The notes under the pieces: model-generated
What the model was told of the DNA's origin: nothing
Databases searched by the model: none
What the model saw: only the letters and a program-made list of their open reading frames with translations
NCBI GenBank assembly: GCA_019232725.1
Contig: JAFANK010000327.1
Coordinates: 1 to 12,543, forward strand
Reading direction: 5' to 3'
Origin: Vulcanimicrobiota bacterium
Lineage (GTDB): Bacteria > Vulcanimicrobiota > Vulcanimicrobiia > Eremiobacterales > Eremiobacteraceae
Length of the DNA: 12,543 bases
Translations under genes and position numbers: made by a program
Shown here: positions 1 through 7,800 of the stretch, piece by piece
Layout: every line of letters begins with the position of its first letter
Numbering within the stretch: position 1 is the first letter of the stretch

Positions 1-926
1 TTCATCGCCTCGACCTGCGTGGCGATCGACTCAAGCGAGCGTTTCTCGTATTGCTGTGGGTCCTGTTCGCGCAGCTCGTCGGCTCCTTCTAGCGATATGC
101 CGGCAGGCACGTAGCCGTTGAGCGTGTCGTGCGCGGATGTCTGATCGGTGACGACGTCGATCGGCGCATTGCGACGCAAGAGTTCGGGGAATATCTCGGC
201 GGCATTGCCCAACAGGCCGATCGACAAAGCGTGCCCCTGCGAGGCCGCCGCCTGCGCGAGGTCGAGCGCTTCATCGCTGCTTTCCGCGAACACGTCGCAA
301 TACCGGCCCTCGATGCGCCGCTGAATGCGATCCGCATCGATCTCGACGCAGATGGCGACGCCGCCGTTCATCGTCACCGCCAGCGGCTGCGCACCACCCA
401 TACCGCCCAAGCCTGCCGTGAGCGTGATGCGGCCGCGCAGACTGCCGCCGAAATGCTTGTTGGCAAGCGCTGCGAAGGTCTCGAACGTGCCTTGTAAGAT
501 GCCTTGCGTGCCGATGTAGATCCACGAGCCCGCGGTCATCTGGCCGTACATCGTCAAGCCTTGCGCTTCGAGTTCGCGGAACGTCTGCCAGTTGGCCCAG
601 GCAGGCACGAGCAGCGAGTTCGCGATCAGCACCCGCGGCGCGGCTTCGTGCGATCCGAAGACCGCGACTGGTTTGCCGGATTGCACGAGCAGTGTCTGGT
701 CGTTGCGCAGACGCTTGAGCGTGCGCACGATGGCGTCGAAGGCTTCCCACGAGCGAGCCGCGCGGCCGCTGCCGCCGTAGACGACGAGATCCTGTGGCCG
801 TTCGGCCACGTCGGGATCGAGATTGTTCATGAGCATGCGCATGGCGGCTTCTTGGCCCCAGCCGAGGCACGTCCGCGTGGGCCCGCGCGGCGCGCGCACG
901 ACGCGCGGCACCGATGTCGTGCTCAT
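1..926 (-). CDS. hutU: Urocanate hydratase (urocanase), N-terminal 308 residues; 3' end outside the window
   Basis: Urocanase converts urocanate to imidazolonepropionate with a tightly bound NAD+, the second step of histidine degradation in the cytoplasm. The visible residues match the family closely: AAMRMLMNNLDPDVAE near 27-42, VVYGGSGRAARSW at 48-60, GQMTAGSWIYIGTQGI at 128-143, the glycine-rich NAD-binding stretch GLGGMGGAQ at 172-180, and TDQTSAHD at 260-267. Family members are about 550-560 residues, so roughly 250 C-terminal residues, including the catalytic cysteine region, lie beyond position 1. The ATG at 926-924 is the natural start because the usual N-terminal RAPRG and AAMRMLMNNL motifs follow at the expected distance. 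It lies 3 bases after the hutH stop, with AGAGG directly before it and GGAG about 11 bases upstream, so translation is probably coupled to hutH. The reading frame stays open to the window edge. Identity is near certain; only the missing part is unknown. Confidence 0.95.
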   Translation of the reverse strand, partial: MSTTSVPRVVRAPRGPTRTCLGWGQEAAMRMLMNNLDPDVAERPQDLVVYGGSGRAARSWEAFDAIVRTLKRLRNDQTLLVQSGKPVAVFGSHEAAPRVLIANSLLVPAWANWQTFRELEAQGLTMYGQMTAGSWIYIGTQGILQGTFETFAALANKHFGGSLRGRITLTAGLGGMGGAQPLAVTMNGGVAICVEIDADRIQRRIEGRYCDVFAESSDEALDLAQAAASQGHALSIGLLGNAAEIFPELLRRNAPIDVVTDQTSAHDTLNGYVPAGISLEGADELREQDPQQYEKRSLESIATQVEAM

Positions 927-929
927 CCT

Positions 930-2462
930 CTACAGCGCTCCGATATGGTCTTCAACCGCGCGCACGAGCGCGCCGTCGCGCACCAGGGCGGTGCAGGCCT
1001 CAATGTCAGCATGGATCGGCCGATCGCCGTCGAGGTGTGCGATGCGCTCGCGCACGAGCGCGTGCGCGATCGAGGTGCCGCGCCCGGGTCGCAGCGGCGC
1101 ACGAAAATCAAGCGCTTGCGCCGCGAGCGCAAGCTCGATACCGACGACGGTCTCGTAGTTGCGCACAACGGATGCGAGCTTGCGCGCGGCGATCGTGCCC
1201 ATGCTGTTGTGATCCTCTTGCCCGGCAGATGTGGGAATGGAATCGACCGACGCGGGCGCGCACAGCGTCTTGTTTTCGGTCACGAGTGCTGCTGCTGTGT
1301 ACTGGGCCAGCATATAGCCGCTGCACAGACCGAATCGCTCGGTGAGAAACGGCGGCAATCCTTCAGCGCCCTCGAGCAGCTTGTAGCTGCGCCGCTCGCT
1401 GATCGAGGCCGCATCGGTCAGCGCGATCGCCAAGTAGTCGAGCACGAGGCCGACGGGGCCACCGTGGAAGTTGCCGTTGCTCACAAGCGTGCCGTCGTCA
1501 GGAAATATGATCGGGTTGTCCGTGACCGCGTTGATCTCGATGTCGAGCGTCGACTCCGCGAAGCGCAGCGTGTCGCGCGCGGCGCCGTGCACGACGGGCA
1601 TGCAGCGCAGCGAATAGGGGTCCTGCACACGGTCGCAATCGCGATGCGATGCGAGCACGTCGCTCCGGTCGAGCAACCGCCGGAGATTAGCTGCGCAGTG
1701 TGCCTGGCCCGGATGCGGCCGCAGCGCATTGATGCGCTCTTCGAACGGTGCATCCGTGCCGAGGTACGCCTCGAGGCTCATGGCGCCGGCGATGTCGGCC
1801 GCCTTGAGCGCGCCGGACGCGCGCACGGCCGCAAGCGCACCGATCGCGGTCATGATCTGCGTGCCGTTGATGAGCGACAGCCCTTCTTTAAAGGAAAGCG
1901 TGTAGCGTGAGAGCCCGGCACGCGCAAGTGCCGCCCCACCGGGCATGCGCTCACCCTCCACCCAGGCCTCGCCTTCGCCGATCGCCACGAGCGCCATGTG
2001 CGCGAGCGGTGCGAGGTCGCCCGAGCAGCCGACCGACCCCTGGCACGGGATGACGGGCGTGACGCCACGGTTGAGCATCTCGAGCAGTAGCTCGATGAGC
2101 TCCATCCGCACGCCCGAATGTCCGCGTACAAGCGAATGGGCGCGCAACAGCACGCTCGCGCGCGCGGCCTCCAGCGACAGCGGCTCGCCCACGCCGCTCG
2201 CATGGCTGATGATGAGGTTGCGCTGCAGCTCCTTGGCCTCGGCAGGTTCGATGCGCACGTGTTTGAGTCTGCCGAAACCGGTCGTCACACCATAGATGCG
2301 ACCGTTGCGGGCGACCGCATCTTCGACGATGTCGCGTGCAGATCGAATCTGCCCGCGTGCACGATCGTCAACCGTGACGCGCACACCGCCGGCCGCGATG
2401 CGATGGACGAGTGATATGGTGAGATTCGTGCCGTCGATGGCAAAGTCCGACGTGGTCTGCAT
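930..2462 (-). CDS. hutH: Histidine ammonia-lyase (histidase)
   Basis: Histidase removes ammonia from L-histidine to give trans-urocanate, the first step of histidine catabolism. The 510-residue product has the usual length. It carries YGVTTGFG at 57-64 (active-site Tyr), SHASGVG at 86-92 (active-site His), the cofactor segment GSVGCSGDLAPLAH at 142-155, NPIIF near 317-321, NGNFHG, and a C-terminal QEDHNSMG segment. The MIO electrophilic cofactor forms autocatalytically from a tripeptide that is usually Ala-Ser-Gly; here it is Cys146-Ser147-Gly148 (TGC codon at 2027-2025), a variant the family signature tolerates. The ATG at 2462-2460 fits the family N-terminus, but the ribosome-binding site is weak (GAACGAAG) and lies in a predicted leader hairpin. 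hutU follows in the same operon, 3 bases after this stop. No hutI, hutG or hut regulator is visible here. Confidence 0.96.
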   Translation of the reverse strand: MQTTSDFAIDGTNLTISLVHRIAAGGVRVTVDDRARGQIRSARDIVEDAVARNGRIYGVTTGFGRLKHVRIEPAEAKELQRNLIISHASGVGEPLSLEAARASVLLRAHSLVRGHSGVRMELIELLLEMLNRGVTPVIPCQGSVGCSGDLAPLAHMALVAIGEGEAWVEGERMPGGAALARAGLSRYTLSFKEGLSLINGTQIMTAIGALAAVRASGALKAADIAGAMSLEAYLGTDAPFEERINALRPHPGQAHCAANLRRLLDRSDVLASHRDCDRVQDPYSLRCMPVVHGAARDTLRFAESTLDIEINAVTDNPIIFPDDGTLVSNGNFHGGPVGLVLDYLAIALTDAASISERRSYKLLEGAEGLPPFLTERFGLCSGYMLAQYTAAALVTENKTLCAPASVDSIPTSAGQEDHNSMGTIAARKLASVVRNYETVVGIELALAAQALDFRAPLRPGRGTSIAHALVRERIAHLDGDRPIHADIEACTALVRDGALVRAVEDHIGAL

Positions 2463-2467
2463 TGCGC

Positions 2468-2514
2468 GCTTCGTTCGCGCCGCGTACGCGCGGCTCCGCC
2501 CGTGTGAGCGAAGC
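2468..2514 (-). promoter_or_regulatory. Two-tier stem-loop in the hutH leader
   Basis: Read on the minus strand, GCTTCGCTC (2514-2506) can pair with GAACGAAGC (2476-2468), nine positions with one G-T wobble. Inside it GCCGCG and CGCGGC (2494-2479) form a perfect 6-bp stem closed by a CGTA loop. The outer stem ends 5 bases before the hutH ATG and covers the only purine-rich ribosome-binding candidate. The same DNA contains the 10-bp palindrome CGCGTACGCG (2481-2490), so a dimeric repressor operator is the alternative reading. The inverted repeats are seen directly; regulation of hutHU by them is inference. Confidence 0.45.
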
Positions 2515-2522
2515 CGTCACCG

Positions 2523-2553
2523 ATGATAGTTTGCCAAGGTCACAGCCGTGCAA
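2523..2553 (-). promoter_or_regulatory. Possible sigma-70 type promoter for hutHU
   Basis: On the minus strand there is a TTGCAC element (2553-2548) and a TATCAT element (2528-2523) separated by 19 bases, slightly longer than the ideal 17. A transcript would start near 2516, so the leader hairpin at 2514-2468 would form the very 5' end of the mRNA. Only two weakly conserved hexamers support this. I saw no equally good promoter pointing toward cmk in the same gap (2463-2606). Confidence 0.3.
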
Positions 2554-2606
2554 GCACGAAGCTGGCATGCATCACCCGTCGCAGCATGAAAGAGCGTTGA
2601 ATCCTC

Positions 2607-3287
2607 GTGCCCATACAGGTCGCGATCGACGGTCCGGTCGCATCCGGAAAAAGCACAGTGGCGCGCAGGCTTGCGGACCGCCTGGGATTCGTGTTCTTGG
2701 ACACGGGCGCATTGTATCGAGCGGTGGCCTATCTCGCGCTCGAGCGCGGTGTGGCACCGACCGACGCTCATGGCGTCGAATCGCTCCTCGCAGCGCATGC
2801 ACCGGAAGTGGTCACGGACGTCGCCGATCCGCTCACGTATCGCATCCGCATCGACGGCAAGCTGCTCGGGCAGCAGCTCTTCGCGCTGCCGGTGTCGCAA
2901 GCCGTGTCGCCGATCGCTGCGATGCCTGGCGTCCGCCGCCGGCTCGTCCAAGCGCAACGTGGATTTGCGGCTGGACGCGACGTGGTGATGGCGGGCCGCG
3001 ACATCGGCACGGTCGTATTGCCAGACGCCGGCTTCAAGTTTTACCTCACGGCGAGCATCGATGCGCGCACAGAGCGCCGTCTGCGCGAGCTCATCGCGCT
3101 CGGCGTCAGCATCGATCGTGACGAGCTGCGAGCAGAGATCCTCGCACGGGACGAGCGCGACACGACGCGTGCCGTGTCGCCGCTGGCCAAAGCACCCGAC
3201 GCGGTCGAGATCGACACATCCTCGATGACGGTCGATGAGGTCGTCGATCGCATCGTGCGCCAAGTGCGCATGTCGTCGGCGCGATGA
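2607..3287 (+). CDS. cmk: Cytidylate kinase
   Basis: Cytidylate kinase phosphorylates CMP and dCMP with ATP to give CDP and dCDP, recycling CMP from RNA turnover and lipid synthesis. The 226-residue product has the P-loop GPVASGKST at 9-17, the nucleotide-binding LDTGALYR at 31-38, GRDIGTVVLPDA at 130-141, the lid segment RDERDTTRAVSPL at 181-193 and the closing IDTSSMTVDEVV near 202-213, in the normal family order and length. The GTG at 2607 is the only start that keeps the N-terminal strand and P-loop: an in-frame TGA lies at 2598-2600 and no other start codon falls between. The ribosome-binding site is poor (AAAGAG about 12 bases upstream). Its stop overlaps the plsC start in an ATGA (3284-3287), so plsC is translationally coupled. 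Confidence 0.97.
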   Translation: MPIQVAIDGPVASGKSTVARRLADRLGFVFLDTGALYRAVAYLALERGVAPTDAHGVESLLAAHAPEVVTDVADPLTYRIRIDGKLLGQQLFALPVSQAVSPIAAMPGVRRRLVQAQRGFAAGRDVVMAGRDIGTVVLPDAGFKFYLTASIDARTERRLRELIALGVSIDRDELRAEILARDERDTTRAVSPLAKAPDAVEIDTSSMTVDEVVDRIVRQVRMSSAR

Positions 3288-3928
3288 GCGACGCCGCATA
3301 CATCGCCGCGCGAGGCGTCCTCAAACCGCTTTTGAGCCTGCTCTTCGCCGTGCGTTCGAGCGGTGCGGAATTTGTGCCGAAGGATGGACCGCTGATCGTG
3401 GCGAGCAACCATGTGTCGTATCTCGACCCGCCTATTTTGGGTTGCTGGTTTCCCCGCGTCATCCATTATATGGCGAAGGAAGAGCTCTTCCGCGTGCCGG
3501 TGCTTGGAGCGCTCATCCGCTCGGTCAACACGTTTCCAGTCAACCGCGAGCAAGGCGATCGCGCGGCGATCCGTCATGCGCTGCGCGTCCTCAAGGACGG
3601 CGGCGTCGTCGGGATTTTTCCCGAAGGCCGGCGCAATCTGGACGGAGAGGCCCAGGCGCGCAGCGGCGCCGTGCTGCTCGCTGCGACCGCACGTTGTCCG
3701 ATCGTGCCCGTCGCGCTCGTGCGCACGCATCTTGCTGCGCGACAGCTGCGAGCTGCAAAGGTCGAAGTGCGCATCGGCGCGCCGCTACAGTTCCAGGGAA
3801 CGGAACGGAAAGCCACGAAAACTGAGCTCGCGACATGGACCGATGCGGTGACCAGGCGCATCGGAGAGCTGATGGAGAGCAATGCAGATCCAAAAAGCGA
3901 GGACCCAGGGGTTCTGCTTCGGCGTTGA
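3284..3928 (+). CDS. plsC: 1-acyl-sn-glycerol-3-phosphate acyltransferase (PlsC family)
   Basis: PlsC enzymes acylate lysophosphatidic acid at the sn-2 position to give phosphatidic acid, at the cytoplasmic face of the membrane. The 214-residue product has the catalytic NHVSYLD motif (His43, Asp48 of the HxxxxD pair), a substrate-binding FPVNRE segment at 84-89, FPEGRR at 112-117, and the later IVPVAL strand. The short hydrophobic stretch at about 12-22 is a likely membrane contact. The start shares an ATGA with the cmk stop. The last 47 bases overlap the start of ispH in another frame, so the C-terminal tail (after about residue 199) may be poorly constrained. Other acyl acceptors are possible within this family, but lysophosphatidate is the default. 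Confidence 0.92.
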   Translation: MSDAAYIAARGVLKPLLSLLFAVRSSGAEFVPKDGPLIVASNHVSYLDPPILGCWFPRVIHYMAKEELFRVPVLGALIRSVNTFPVNREQGDRAAIRHALRVLKDGGVVGIFPEGRRNLDGEAQARSGAVLLAATARCPIVPVALVRTHLAARQLRAAKVEVRIGAPLQFQGTERKATKTELATWTDAVTRRIGELMESNADPKSEDPGVLLRR

Positions 3929-4739
3929 GCTGACGTACAAGAAGGCGCTATCGGAGACGAGCGAGCGCGACGACGTGTACACGATGGGCAATATCGTGCA
4001 TAACCCGATCATCGTCCAAGAGCTTGACGAAAAAGGGCTGCACAACGTCGATGCGCTTGACGACATCCCATCGGGAACGCTCTTCGTGCGCGCCCACGGC
4101 TTGCCGCCGCAAACGCTCGAAGCGGCCAAAGCAAAGGGGCTGCGCGTCGTCGACGCCACCTGTCCGATGGTCACCCGGACGCAGCGCTTGGCCGAGAAAC
4201 TCACGGCCGAAGGCCGCACCGTGGTCATCCTCGGCGACCCCAATCACCCGGAGGTCAAGGGCATCGCGGGCCACGCGCCGGGCGCCATCATCATGAACGA
4301 GTGGCCTGCGGACGAGACCGAGATCCGTCGCGCTCGCCGCATCGCCATCGTATCGCAGAGCACGCTCAACGGCGACAAGTTCCGCGAGCTGGTCGGCAAG
4401 ATCGCCGGCATCAACTACGAGCTCCGCGTCTTCAACACGATCTGCTCCGATACGCAGGGCCGCCAAAAATCGGCGCAAGAGCTTGCGGGCGAAGTGGACA
4501 CGATGATCGTGATCGGCGGCGCCAAGTCGGCGAACACACGTCATCTGGCAGAGATATCTGAAGCGCGCGGCGCCAAAGCCTATCTCGTCGAAAACGCGAG
4601 CGATCTCAAGCGTGACTGGTTCAGCGGCGAAGAGCGGGTCGGGATCGCGACCGGTGCGTCGACGCCTGGCTTTTTGGCCGACGAAGTCATGGACACGCTT
4701 ATGGAGTGGTTTCCGCAAGCGGAACCCGTTCAGGCCTAG
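3882..4739 (+). CDS. ispH: 4-hydroxy-3-methylbut-2-enyl diphosphate reductase (IspH/LytB)
   Basis: IspH carries out the last step of the MEP pathway, reducing HMBPP to IPP and DMAPP with a [4Fe-4S] cluster. The three cluster cysteines are visible at Cys12 (GFCFGV), Cys94 (DATCP) and Cys188 (NTICSDTQ). The diphosphate-binding and catalytic residues are also present: His40 (GNIVHN), His72 (RAHG), His122 and Glu124 (NHPEV), Thr161, Ser216 and Asn218 (KSANT), and Ser260 (GASTP). The length of 285 residues is typical of the bacterial short form. The ATG at 3882 is chosen because GGAG lies at 3874-3877, 4 bases upstream, and Cys12 then takes its usual position. The start lies inside the plsC reading frame. 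IPP and DMAPP feed polyprenyl phosphate synthesis, the carrier used by the glycosyltransferases downstream. Confidence 0.97.
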   Translation: MQIQKARTQGFCFGVELTYKKALSETSERDDVYTMGNIVHNPIIVQELDEKGLHNVDALDDIPSGTLFVRAHGLPPQTLEAAKAKGLRVVDATCPMVTRTQRLAEKLTAEGRTVVILGDPNHPEVKGIAGHAPGAIIMNEWPADETEIRRARRIAIVSQSTLNGDKFRELVGKIAGINYELRVFNTICSDTQGRQKSAQELAGEVDTMIVIGGAKSANTRHLAEISEARGAKAYLVENASDLKRDWFSGEERVGIATGASTPGFLADEVMDTLMEWFPQAEPVQA

Positions 4740-4782
4740 CGGGCGTGCCGCTGACCGGCGCTGCCGATACTTACCTTAGTGA

Positions 4783-4820
4783 AGCGTTGGCCGACGCTCA
4801 AGGCGATGAGCCGTTGAGCG
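4783..4820 (+). promoter_or_regulatory. Two overlapping inverted repeats in the ispH-glycosyltransferase gap
   Basis: The 103-base gap (4740-4842) contains AGCGT (4783-4787) pairing with ACGCT (4794-4798), and CGCTCAAGGC (4795-4804) pairing with GCC (4810-4812) and TTGAGCG (4814-4820) around a one-base bulge and a GATGA loop. The two hairpins share bases 4795-4798, so they would exclude each other. No run of T follows, so it is not a classic intrinsic terminator. It could be an attenuator-like element, a weak terminator or chance. Confidence 0.25.
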
Positions 4821-4842
4821 ATTTCGTCGTGCAGAACCGGAT

Positions 4843-7800
4843 GTGACCTTGGGCAGAGCTGTCAAGCCAAAGCCTGAAACCAAGCCGAAGACCCCTACAC
4901 CATCCCCAGTCAGCCCTCAGGCGGGCGAGACCGGCGGCCCGTTGCAGCCGCGCGAGATGTTGGCGGCTGCCGTCATCCTCGCGGTCGGCTTGTGCATCCG
5001 GCTGCTCTTCATGCCGGCCGAAGGCCACTCGACCGACGTCGGCACGTTCGAGTCGTGGATGCTCAGTCTCATCAAATACGGCTATCACGATTTCTACGCG
5101 AAGGCCGGGTTTGTCGATTACCCGCCGGGCTACATGATCATCCTCGGCGCGTTCGGTTGGATCTACAACACATTCCAACACGTCAATCTGCCGTTCGATC
5201 TGCTCAAGTTCTCGATCAAAGCGCCGGCAGTGTGCGCCGACATCGGGCTTGCATATCTGTCGTTTCTCATCGTGCGCCGCACGTGGTCGGCCAACGCCGG
5301 ACTGTGGGCCATGGCGCTCGTGGTCTTCAACCCAGCCGTATGGTTCGTCTCGGCGTATTGGGGACAGGCAGACTCGGTCACAGCCGTGTTCTTGGTGTGG
5401 GCGGTCTACTGCATGATCACGCGACGGTTCGAGCTCGCGTGGTTGCTCTTCGCCTTCGCAGTGCTGATCAAACCGCAACCCATCGTCGCGGCACCGGCGC
5501 TTTTGATCTGGCAACTGCGCAGCGGCGCCGCGCCCTGGCGCCTGGCGCTCATTCCGGTGATCGGTTTTGGCGTCGCGTACTTGGGATCGGCGCCGTTCGC
5601 GCCGGATCTGCACCCGGTCAGCACGATCGCCTGGCTGTACGACCGCTACCATACCGGCACCGCGCTCTATCCGTATAACTCGTGCAACGCTTTCAATCTC
5701 TACTCCACGCGGCTCGACTTCTGGCAGCCGGACAACAAGTTGATCCCCGGTCTGCCAAATTTCCAGGGCTGGCCGCAGTGGGCGTGGGGTATCACCATTG
5801 TGGCAGCATTCGTGTTTGCGGTCGTCTTGCGCGAATGGCGAACGCTTGGGGCCGACTACACGCGTCAAGAACGTGAGAGCTCGTTCTATATGGCCGTGTT
5901 CTTGTCGTTGCTCGGACTGTTCATGTTCGCCACGCGCATGCACGAGCGCTACCTGTTTTCCGCGCTCGCGTTCGGCCCGCTCATCTTCAATATCAGCGCG
6001 CTCAATCGCGTCGTCTATTTCATCTTGTCAGCGACCTTCCTCATCAACCTCAAGTACGCGCTTGACTACCTGTACGCGCCGAGCGCCGACCTCAATCCGT
6101 TGCTCGTGCACCCGATCTCGATCCTCAACGTGGCCTGCCTGTTCTTCGTGGCCGGCGCGTATCTCGTGCCCGAGCTCGGTGAGGCGCTCAACAGCGGGCT
6201 CGATAAGATGCGCGAGAACATGGCGACGGCCAACAAGCATCGTCGGCAAGCACCACTCGCCTGGGAGGGATTGTGCGGCCTGACGCGCGTTGATGTCGTG
6301 TGGATCGCCGGGCTCACGGCGGCGACGGCAGCATTGCTCTACACGAACATCAACCGGCCGGCCGAGCGCATCTTCGATGAGATCTATTACGCGCGGTCTG
6401 CACAAGAGTACATCCATCACCTCCCGCAGTTCGAATGGACGCACCCGCCGCTCTCCAAGCTCATCCTCACGATCGGGGAGATGCTCTATAAAGTCGACCC
6501 AGTTGGCGCACGCCTCATGAGCGCGCTCTTCGGCACGCTCACCGTGCCGTTGCTCTACGCCTTTGCCAAGCGGCTCTTCTCTTCGACCGCGGCGTCCGTG
6601 ACCGCGGTGTTGCTGCTCGTGTCGAGCGGCTACTTCTACGTGCAATCGCGGATCGCGACACCGGAGATCTTCGTCGCCTTCTTCGCGCTGGCGACGATCT
6701 ATTGCATGTACCGCTTCTGGATCGCCTCGCAGATCGTGCGCACGCCGAGCGGCGTGATCTATCCTGACGGCTCGCGCGTGCACGATGGTGAGGTCGTCTT
6801 CGATCACGGCGAACGTCTCGCGCTCAAATCCGCCAAGATCCAGTCTGAAGGCTCCACAACGGTGTGGTCCTCATCGGGAGCGCGTATCGAGGATGACGTC
6901 AGCGCTATTGGTTGGCGCGAAGACGGCTCCATCGAGGGCACGGTTTCAAGCTCGCCCGTGCGCGACACGCAGGCATGGGTGTTTTGGCTCGTGATGACTG
7001 CCGTTGCGGTGGGCTGCGTCATCTCAAGCAAGTGGAACGGGCTCTTCGATCTCCTCGGGATCTGGGGAGTCGCGGTCGCGGTCGGCTTGCAGCGCCGGCT
7101 GCCGTGGGTGCCTGAGCGAACGCTGGAGAAAGGCGCGACGCCCATTCGCTTTGTGTGGGGCAACGCGTATGGTTTTCGCCTGCCGCTCTTCGTGCTCGCG
7201 ACGGTCGGCATCACGAGCGTGATCTACCTTCTGACCTACATACCGTTCTGGCACGATGGCACGAATTCTGGCGTCGGCCACGCGAGCCTCAAAGACCTGC
7301 TCACGCTGCAAAGCGTGATGTATCATTATCATCACGACCTCAAAGCGACCCATCCGTATAGCTCGGCGTGGTGGACGTGGCCGTTCGAGCTGCGCCCCGT
7401 CTCCTACTACTACCATGTGTTTTCAGGCGTGACACCGCCGAACGAGGTCGTGGCCGAAGTGCTGGCCGTGCCCAATCCGATCATGTGGCTCGTGCAGTTG
7501 CTGACGGTGCCGGGCGCTGCACTTTTGGCCTGGCGCGCGCGGCACAAGGGCATGCTGCTCTGCGTCGCCGCGTATTTCTTCCAGTGGCTGCCCTGGATCG
7601 CGTCCACGCGCATCGACTTCCAATACAACTTCTATCCGAACACGGCGATCATCTGTCTGTGCTCGGCGTATGTCTTGCTGCGCTTGTGGCAGAGCGCGCA
7701 GCGCGAGGGCTCCAGGCCCATGAAGGTGGTCATCGCGGGCTACGTCGCCGCATGCCTGGCGTTCTTCGTGTTCTTCATGCCGGTCCTCAATGCGGAGCGC

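Noticed and set aside
504..1910. Long plus-strand open frame of 468 codons opposite hutH and hutU
   Set aside because: It is the antisense of two clearly conserved genes, its product is rich in Arg, Ala and His with no domain, and GC-rich DNA leaves antisense frames open by chance.
2586..2600. ATG-AAA-GAG-CGT-TGA just upstream of cmk as a leader peptide
   Set aside because: Four codons with no ribosome-binding site and no run of a regulated amino acid is within chance expectation.
4798..5943. Minus-strand open frame of 381 codons opposite the glycosyltransferase fusion
   Set aside because: Its composition is charged and repetitive (Arg, Glu, Asp, His) with no hydrophobic core, as expected for a shadow of a GC-rich coding strand.
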